This document shows, piece after piece, positions 47,311 to 52,327 of a stretch of 52,327 bases of DNA; the first letter of the stretch is position 1, and every line of letters begins with the position of its first letter. Both the position numbers and the translations under genes were made by a program. This stretch comes from Accumulibacter sp. (lineage in GTDB: Bacteria > Pseudomonadota > Gammaproteobacteria > Burkholderiales > Rhodocyclaceae): contig JAISAZ010000053.1 in assembly GCA_031266435.1 (NCBI GenBank), positions 1-52,327 of the forward strand, in the 5' to 3' direction. The notes beneath the pieces are model-generated. The model saw only the letters and a list, made by a program, of their open reading frames with translations, ran no database searches and was not told the origin of the DNA.

Positions 47311-47390
47311 TTCCATATCCAGTTCATCCCACCCTTTGTCGACTCGCCTTGCCGTACACCCTGTACTGTGAAGCGGCTCGTCTTCTCAGG
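47308..47390. repeat. ~100-bp element, copy 3 (right end lost)
   Basis: Left end TGATTCCATATCCAGTTCAT, then core GTCGACTCGCCTTGCCGTAC and CTGTACTGT. The right end is replaced by sequence next to the esterase stop. It lies between the convergent MCP and esterase genes. Confidence 0.7.
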
Positions 47391-47399
47391 TACGAACGG

Positions 47400-48050
47400 T
47401 CAGGAAGCGATGAATCCGAATTTCCGCAAAGCGTCCCCGATGCGGTCGGCCATCTGCCGATACCCCCGCGCGTTCGGATGGACTTGGTCGGAGCGTAGCT
47501 CCTTGTCGGAGAGTACGTCCGAAAAAACGCTGTCGATCAGCCAGAGCTTCGATTCCTTGGCAAGCTCTGCGTAGATCGGCGAGTCCGACAAGCGCTGTAC
47601 CAGCGCGTTGAGCAGGGACAATTCGGGGACGGCGACGAGGACGACCGGCGTTGCGGCGTTATGCCGGCGGACACGCAAAACGATCTGGCGCAGATTCTCC
47701 TTGACGGTTTTCGGCGGTCGCCGGTTCAGAAAATCGTTTCCGCCAATCTCGATGATGACGAGTTCCGGTTCGTACTGATCCAGCAAGGGCGCGATGCGCT
47801 GGAGCGCCGTTTCGGTCGTGTCGCCCGAAATGCCGGCGTTGACGATATTCCACCGGGCGCGCCGCGCAAGCAGGCTCGGCCAGTCCTCGCCGCTCCCCGC
47901 GCCCACGCCGTAAGTGACGCTGTCGCCGAAGGCGAGCACGGTCGCCCCCTGCGAAAGCGGCGCGTGCAGCTTCTTGCGACCGCAGGCGCCCATCAGGGCG
48001 GCGAGTACTATGAATTGGATGAAATTTCGACGTTGCATAGGGTATGGCAC
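47400..48050 (-). CDS. SGNH-family lipoprotein esterase
   Basis: 216 residues. N-terminal twin-Arg-like RRNFIQFIVLAALMGAC ends in lipobox LMGAC, so a lipoprotein. Esterase blocks: LAFGDSVTYGVGAGSG (nucleophile Ser), NAGISGDTT (oxyanion Gly), GGNDFLN (Asn) and SDQVHPNARGYRQMA (Asp-His). Similar to TesA/arylesterase; substrate unknown. An ATG four codons downstream is a possible alternative start. Confidence 0.88.
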   Translation of the reverse strand: MPYPMQRRNFIQFIVLAALMGACGRKKLHAPLSQGATVLAFGDSVTYGVGAGSGEDWPSLLARRARWNIVNAGISGDTTETALQRIAPLLDQYEPELVIIEIGGNDFLNRRPPKTVKENLRQIVLRVRRHNAATPVVLVAVPELSLLNALVQRLSDSPIYAELAKESKLWLIDSVFSDVLSDKELRSDQVHPNARGYRQMADRIGDALRKFGFIAS

Positions 48051-48249
48051 TCAAGAAAACGGTCTTGTTATTTTGAAAGGCGCCGTGAGTAAGGTATCGC
48101 GGCGCGAACGATTTACCGGTGAGAATACACAGCTTTGGGGGCCTGTGCAATCGTCGCGCGCGGTCGACCGGAAATGAAGTCGAACGGCGGAACTGACTTG
48201 AAGCAGGCGCAGAAAAGTTTCGGTGTCGGTCACGTCGGTCCGCTTCAAC

Positions 48250-48268
48250 TGGTTACAATTTGTAACCA
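48250..48268. promoter_or_regulatory. perfect 19-bp palindrome, operator-like
   Basis: TGGTTACAA-T-TTGTAACCA, symmetric around one base. It lies in the 290-bp gap between the esterase start and purT stop, on the upstream side of the esterase, and a short T-run follows some bases later on the plus strand. It could bind a dimeric regulator or form a weak hairpin. Confidence 0.4.
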
Positions 48269-48340
48269 CTTCGCTACCTTCTTTTTTCAGGCGGTTTTTC
48301 AATATCCTCTTCAAAAAATAGCAATTTCAGTTTTCATCGC

Positions 48341-49588
48341 TTATCCCGCTTTCGGCGTGATTCGACGCGCCGCGCGTTTGGCAAGCTCGCGCGCCTCTTC
48401 GACGTTTGCGCCCGTCGAGACGACGACACCCATGCGGCGCTTCACAAAGCTTTCGGGTTTACCGAAAAGGCGCAGGTCGGTTCCGGGAACGGCGAGCGCT
48501 TCGGCGACGCCCTCGAAGACGATTCCCTTCGCCGCAACGCCTCCGTAAATGACCGCCGAAGCGCCCGGCACCCGTAGCGAAACGTCGACGGGCAGCCCCA
48601 GAATCGCGCGGGCGTGAAGCTCGAATTCCGAAAGCCGCTGCGAAGCGAGCGTTACGAGCCCGGTGTCGTGCGGCCGGGGGCTGACTTCCGAAAACCAGAC
48701 CCGGTCGCCCTTCACAAAAAGTTCGACGCCGAAAATGCCGCGACCGCCGAGGTTTCCGGTAATCGCGCGCGCGATCGACCGCGCCTTTGCGAGCGCGGCT
48801 TCGCTCATCTTCTGCGGCTGCCACGATTCGACGTAATCTCCGTTGATTTGCACGTGGCCGACCGGTTCGCAGAAAAAAGTCTCGACCTCGCCGCTCGCGC
48901 CGAGCGCGCGCACCGTCAACAAAGTGATCTCATAATCGAAATCGACGAAACCCTCGACGATGACGCGGTTTTTGTTGACGCGCCCGCCCTCGATCGCGTA
49001 ATCCCACGCGCGCGCGATATCCTCCGGTCCGCGCAGCACCGACTGACCCTTCCCGGACGACGACATCGTCGGCTTGACGAGGCAGGGGTAGCCGATTCCG
49101 CCGTCGATCGCGGCGCGCACTTCTTCGAGCGAAGCCGCGAAAGCGTAGGGCGAAGTCGGCAGTCCGAGTTCCTCCGAAGCCAGACGGCGGATGCTTTCAC
49201 GATTCATCGTCAAACGCGTCGCGCGCGCGGTCGGAATGACTTCGGAAATCCCTTCATCCTCGATTTCCTGCAAAATCTCGGTCGCGATCGCCTCGATTTC
49301 GGGAACGACGAGGCGCGGCCTTTCCTTTTCGATCAGCGCGCGCAACGCGGGGCCGTCGGTCATCGTGACGACGTGCGCGCGGTGCGCCGTCTGCATTCCG
49401 GGGGCATTCGCGTAACGGTCGACGGCGATCGTTTCGACGCCGAGGCGTTGCAGCGCAATGACAACTTCCTTGCCGAGTTCACCCGCGCCGAGGAGCATCA
49501 CACGCACCGCAGACGGGGTAAGCGGCGTTCCAAGGGCGGCGGCGGGCAGGCGGGTGGGACGATTCGTTCGGTCGGGCGTGGCGTTCAT
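48341..49588 (-). CDS. purT: formate-dependent phosphoribosylglycinamide formyltransferase
   Basis: ATP-grasp enzyme making N-formyl-GAR from formate, ATP and GAR, a folate-independent alternative to PurN. 415 residues, slightly longer than E. coli (392) at the N-terminus. [20 protein letters not shown], then [13 protein letters not shown] for ATP and [14 protein letters not shown] with [13 protein letters not shown]. Start chosen at MNATPDRTN; an upstream frame gives no family match. Divergent from pssA. Confidence 0.96.
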   Translation of the reverse strand: MNATPDRTNRPTRLPAAALGTPLTPSAVRVMLLGAGELGKEVVIALQRLGVETIAVDRYANAPGMQTAHRAHVVTMTDGPALRALIEKERPRLVVPEIEAIATEILQEIEDEGISEVIPTARATRLTMNRESIRRLASEELGLPTSPYAFAASLEEVRAAIDGGIGYPCLVKPTMSSSGKGQSVLRGPEDIARAWDYAIEGGRVNKNRVIVEGFVDFDYEITLLTVRALGASGEVETFFCEPVGHVQINGDYVESWQPQKMSEAALAKARSIARAITGNLGGRGIFGVELFVKGDRVWFSEVSPRPHDTGLVTLASQRLSEFELHARAILGLPVDVSLRVPGASAVIYGGVAAKGIVFEGVAEALAVPGTDLRLFGKPESFVKRRMGVVVSTGANVEEARELAKRAARRITPKAG

Positions 49589-49842
49589 CGAAAACTTTCC
49601 TCGGGTTGGAAAACTCCCCTTGCCTCCCCGCGCCCTGAGCGCAAGGCGGGGCATCCTTGGGGATGCGGGACGTGGATTGCAAGAACTCCGGGAGACGGAC
49701 TCATTGAATTTTACCAGCGACCCCGCTCCAAAGACATGCGCGCGCGTCGGCAAGTCGCCGAAAATGCCTGGGAAACACGCGGAAAACATGCGCTCAGCGC
49801 ATTTGCGCGGCCAAGCCTTTTACGAAGCTCCCCGCTTGCCGA

Positions 49843-49848
49843 TATAAT
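49843..49848 (+). promoter_or_regulatory. TATAAT box directly before pssA
   Basis: A perfect -10 hexamer whose last base is 7 nt before the chosen GTG. If used, transcription would begin about at the start codon. The -35 region is weak. Confidence 0.35.
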
Positions 49849-49855
49849 CCTATCC

Positions 49856-51253
49856 GTGCAACTCAAATCCTCCTCCGGGCCTTCCACGCTTCTTTCCGTC
49901 TGGCAGCGTCTTGCCGGACGCACGCCGCCTTTGTCCGACCGGCTCTGCGGGATTCCGGTGAGGGCGACCCACGTCAGGACGCTTCGCGGCCCGGCTGAAT
50001 TCGCAAAAACGCTGATCGAGCGCATTTTGAGCGCGCAGCGCCGCATCTTCGTCTCGGCGCTTTACCTGGAGAACGACGAGGCGGGCAGAGAGGTGCTCGA
50101 CGCGATTTACGCGGCACGGGACGCGCGACCGGAGATCGAAATCGCCGTCTTCGTCGACTGGCACCGCGCGCAGCGCGGCCTGATCGGCAAAGCGCCCTCG
50201 CAAGGGAACGCCGCGCTCTACAAAGCCAAGGCGCTCGAACGCGGACCGGGCGCCCCGATCTACGGCGTCCCCGTCCAAAAAAGCGAACTGATGGGCATTT
50301 TGCACCTCAAGGGCATTGTCATAGACGACGACGTGTTCTACAGCGGCGCGAGCCTCAACAATGTCTATCTGCACTGGAAAGAAAACTACCGGCTCGACCG
50401 CTACCACCTGATCCGCAGTCCGGCGCTCGCCGACGCGATGGCGGGCCTGATGAGCAGCGTCCTGCGCGCCAATTCCGCCGTACATCCGCTCGACACGCCG
50501 AAAACACCCGTCACGGTCGAGATTCGCCGAAAGATCGTCCGCTTCCGCCGCCTTCTCGGAGCGGAGCGCTACGCCTTCGAAAAAGCGGGTTTCCGGCCCG
50601 GACACGTCTATATCACCCCGCTACTCGGCATCGGCATCCGCCGCAACGAACTCAACGCGACGATCCTCAACCTGATCCGTCAGGCGGAACGACATTTGGT
50701 CCTTTTCACCCCCTACTTCAACCTGCCGGGGCCGGTACGCCGCGCGATCTCCCGAAAAATTCAGGACGGTTGCCATGTCACGATCGTTCTCGGCGACAAA
50801 ACCGCCAACGACTTCTACATTCCCCCGGACCAGCCCTTCAAGGCAATCGGCGCGATCCCCTACCTTTACGAAGCCAACCTGCGCCGCTTTTGCAAAACCT
50901 ACCAGAAGGTCATGGACTCCGGGCAGTTGAACATCCACGTATGGCGGCACGGCGAAAACACTTTTCACGTCAAGGGAATGCTCGTCGACGAAAACTTCAT
51001 GCTGCTCACGGGGCACAACCTCAACCCCCGCGCGTGGCGACTCGACCTGGAAAACGCCCTCCTGATCCACGACCCGCAGCAACTGCTCACCGCGCAGAAC
51101 CGCGCCGAACTCAGGCAGATCACAACGCACGCGAAACGCGTCGACCATTACAAGGAAATCGAAACGACCGACGCCTACCCGCCGCCGGTCCAGCGCCTGA
51201 TCCGTCGGCTCGCGCGCGTCCGGATCGACCGCTTGTTGAACCAGATACTCTGA
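49856..51253 (+). CDS. pssA: CDP-diacylglycerol-serine O-phosphatidyltransferase, E. coli type
   Basis: Makes phosphatidylserine, precursor of phosphatidylethanolamine. PLD-superfamily (HKD) enzyme. 465 residues from GTG; E. coli PssA has 451. First HKD: HLKGIVIDD (His about 150), second: HVKGMLVDEN (His about 371). VFVDWHRAQRGLIG, YSGASLNNVYLHWKENYRLD and TGHNLNPRAWRLDLENALLI match PssA closely. An in-frame ATG at 49736 would add 40 residues with poor conservation. The frame continues upstream antisense to purT but is not coding there. Confidence 0.95.
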   Translation: MQLKSSSGPSTLLSVWQRLAGRTPPLSDRLCGIPVRATHVRTLRGPAEFAKTLIERILSAQRRIFVSALYLENDEAGREVLDAIYAARDARPEIEIAVFVDWHRAQRGLIGKAPSQGNAALYKAKALERGPGAPIYGVPVQKSELMGILHLKGIVIDDDVFYSGASLNNVYLHWKENYRLDRYHLIRSPALADAMAGLMSSVLRANSAVHPLDTPKTPVTVEIRRKIVRFRRLLGAERYAFEKAGFRPGHVYITPLLGIGIRRNELNATILNLIRQAERHLVLFTPYFNLPGPVRRAISRKIQDGCHVTIVLGDKTANDFYIPPDQPFKAIGAIPYLYEANLRRFCKTYQKVMDSGQLNIHVWRHGENTFHVKGMLVDENFMLLTGHNLNPRAWRLDLENALLIHDPQQLLTAQNRAELRQITTHAKRVDHYKEIETTDAYPPPVQRLIRRLARVRIDRLLNQIL

Positions 51254-51256
51254 GTG

Positions 51257-51426
51257 TCAGAGGACAGAGGACAGAGGACTGAAGACAGAGCGCAAGCTGC
51301 GCTTGCTTTGTGATCTGTGTTCAGTTGTCAGATGTCGCGTGGCTTGCTCTTTTCAGATTACAGGCTACTGACTACTTAAGGCCGAAGGCCGTTCAGTCCT
51401 CTGTCTTCTGTCCTCTGTCTTCTGTC
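51257..51426. repeat. CAGAGGACAG inverted array between pssA and the GDT1 gene
   Basis: Left arm CAGAGGACAGAGGACAGAGG, right arm CAGTCCTCTGTCTTCTGTCC (repeated). The internal module AGCGCAAGCTGCGCTTGCTT is inverted relative to the apaH array. It fills the whole stop-to-stop gap. Confidence 0.78.
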
Positions 51427-51427
51427 G

Positions 51428-52003
51428 CTAAAACCCGAAACGCTCCCCGACGCCGGCGAGCGTCAACACACCGAGCACCGCGAAAATCCCGGCGGCGACG
51501 GCGTGAACGACGCGCGTCGGAATCCGGTGCGCGAGCCGGTCGCCGAGAAGTACCGCGGGAACGTTGGCGATCATCATCCCCAGCGTCGTCCCCGCGACGA
51601 CCGCCACGAGCGCGTGATACTGCGCCGCGAGCGCGACGGTGGCGATCTGCGTCTTGTCGCCGATCTCGGCGATGAAGAACGCGACCAGCGTCGTCGTGAA
51701 AACGCCGTACCCGGCGATCTTCGCTTCGCCCTCTTCGAATTTATCGGGGACCAGCGTCCAGGCGGCCATCCCGATGAAAGAGACACCGAGCACCCAGCGC
51801 ATCGTTTCCGGCGGCGCGACCGAAGTGATCCACGCGCCGACCGCCCCGGCGAACGCGTGATTCGCCAGCGTCGCGACGAGGATACCGAGGACGATCGGCA
51901 CGGGTTTACGAAATTTTGCGGCGAGGATAAACGCGAGGAGTTGGGTTTTGTCGCCGATTTCGGCGAGCGTCACGATCCCTGCGGAGATCAAAAAAGCTTC
52001 CAT
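51428..52003 (-). CDS. TMEM165/GDT1 family manganese exporter
   Basis: 191 residues, all membrane. Two halves each carry the family motif: LAEIGDKTQLLAF and IAEIGDKTQIATV. Such UPF0016 proteins export Mn2+ (MneA/MntX type) or Ca2+. A start at METAFL-like ATG is favoured because the longer frame reads into the riboswitch. The manganese riboswitch upstream supports an Mn2+ role. Confidence 0.93.
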   Translation of the reverse strand: MEAFLISAGIVTLAEIGDKTQLLAFILAAKFRKPVPIVLGILVATLANHAFAGAVGAWITSVAPPETMRWVLGVSFIGMAAWTLVPDKFEEGEAKIAGYGVFTTTLVAFFIAEIGDKTQIATVALAAQYHALVAVVAGTTLGMMIANVPAVLLGDRLAHRIPTRVVHAVAAGIFAVLGVLTLAGVGERFGF

Positions 52004-52019
52004 ATCATTCCCTGTGCCG

Positions 52020-52170
52020 GACGAAGACGAATGACCTCGCATCCCCTCCGGCGAAAGGGATGCGAGGTCAAAGGTCTTGCCAGGCACGGGAACCGCCTGC
52101 GCCATGACCCTCGGGCCAAGTATGTTGACGCAAGCCTTCTCTTTGCGAGGAGCGGCTACTCCCCAGTGAC
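52020..52170 (-). promoter_or_regulatory. yybP-ykoY manganese riboswitch with expression-platform hairpin
   Basis: On the minus strand GGGGAGTAG (52164-52156), then GTCAACATACT (52129-52119) and GGTTCCCG (52094-52087), in the order and spacing of the yybP-ykoY aptamer. Downstream is a perfect 13-bp hairpin, GACCTCGCATCCC/GGGATGCGAGGTC (52033-52069), about 30 nt before the ATG and without a T-run. It probably raises expression when Mn2+ is bound. Confidence 0.82.
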
Positions 52171-52178
52171 GGACGCGG

Positions 52179-52206
52179 ATTATACCGAAGCGCGGATTTT
52201 TTGCAA
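52179..52206 (-). promoter_or_regulatory. sigma-70 promoter of the riboswitch leader
   Basis: TTGCAA (52206-52201), 16-bp spacer, TATAAT (52184-52179); transcription would start just before the aptamer. Confidence 0.65.
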
Positions 52207-52225
52207 TGGCCAGTCTAGTCCAATA

Positions 52226-52279
52226 TGAGGTGAGTCTGAAGGAATTGACTGATTCCGACGTGAGGGGAGTCTGAAAGAA
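52226..52279. repeat. imperfect 19-bp direct repeat at right edge
   Basis: TGAGGTGAGTCTGAAGGAA and TGAGGGGAGTCTGAAAGAA, 35 bp apart with two mismatches. May be transposase-binding repeats of an element that begins here, or operators for the gene that starts at 52312. Confidence 0.45.
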
Positions 52280-52311
52280 GAGCTGTAAGGCGGGATCATT
52301 AGGAGATGATC

Positions 52312-52327
52312 ATGACCTTGCAAGAAG
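52312..52327 (+). CDS. partial start of an unidentified gene
   Basis: ATG with AGGAGA five bases upstream, reading MTLQE before the window ends. Too short to identify; antitoxin or transposase are guesses only. Confidence 0.35.

Noticed and set aside
48614-49855. Plus-strand frame antisense to purT, continuous with pssA
   Set aside because: Same reason: purT on the other strand has all family motifs, and PssA similarity starts only near 49856.
52004-52105. N-terminal extension of the GDT1 gene from an upstream in-frame ATG
   Set aside because: That extension reads through the manganese aptamer and hairpin and has no resemblance to the family.

Overview
This window reads as GC-rich chromosome of a Gram-negative betaproteobacterium. 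The evidence is gene content and order: recA-recX, then lptB-rpoN-hpf-hprK; a ribE-ribB(X)-ribH-nusB-thiL-pgpA-cinA run; E. coli-type PssA, LptB and TtcA; and a two-stage yqgE-ruvX-pyrR-pyrB-pyrC run. HPr kinase next to rpoN and RibB fused to a degenerate RibA domain are both typical of Betaproteobacteria. A genus cannot be named from the sequence alone. Almost everything looks like vertically inherited chromosome. There is no prophage, integron or CRISPR array; only the last ~100 bp may begin a new cassette or mobile element. Layout: 1-540 is a patchwork of palindromic repeats. 537-4380 holds PEP synthase (ppsA), its divergent regulator ppsR and a small membrane protein. 4529-8799 is a four-gene minus-strand operon: a coiled-coil protein, an inner-membrane protein with a periplasmic OmpA domain, a Ras-like small GTPase and a GGDEF diguanylate cyclase. 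This is the best candidate here for an undescribed signalling system. 9155-15516 carries tRNA-Arg(CCG), recA-recX, lptB-rpoN-hpf-hprK and ttcA. 15559-17580 is a large unknown lipoprotein. 17767-22589 is riboflavin synthesis plus nusB-thiL-pgpA-cinA. 22609-35136 is a surface-polysaccharide locus: GDP-mannose, GDP-fucose and UDP-xylose-type sugar supply, four glycosyltransferases, a methyltransferase, and a WbpV-like reductase, phosphoglycosyl transferase and WbpM-like dehydratase that would start the chain. No flippase, polymerase or ABC exporter is in view. 35155-40106 holds apaH, a PfkB-family kinase, prmA with a zinc-ribbon protein, and aroQ. 40234-45532 holds yqgE-ruvX-pyrR-pyrB-pyrC facing dacB. 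45670-52003 holds a chemoreceptor, a lipoprotein esterase, purT, pssA and a TMEM165/GDT1-type manganese exporter under a yybP-ykoY riboswitch. Two dispersed repeat families are prominent. One is a ~100-bp element with inverted ends (three copies and a half copy) at gene 3' ends; in three cases its terminal TGA or TAA is the stop codon of the adjacent gene. The other is a CAGAGGACAGAAGACAG-type repeat, arranged as inverted arms, that fills the stop-to-stop gap between two convergent gene pairs and recurs at the left edge. Both may serve as bidirectional 3' boundaries. All assignments come from reading motifs by eye; no database search was run.
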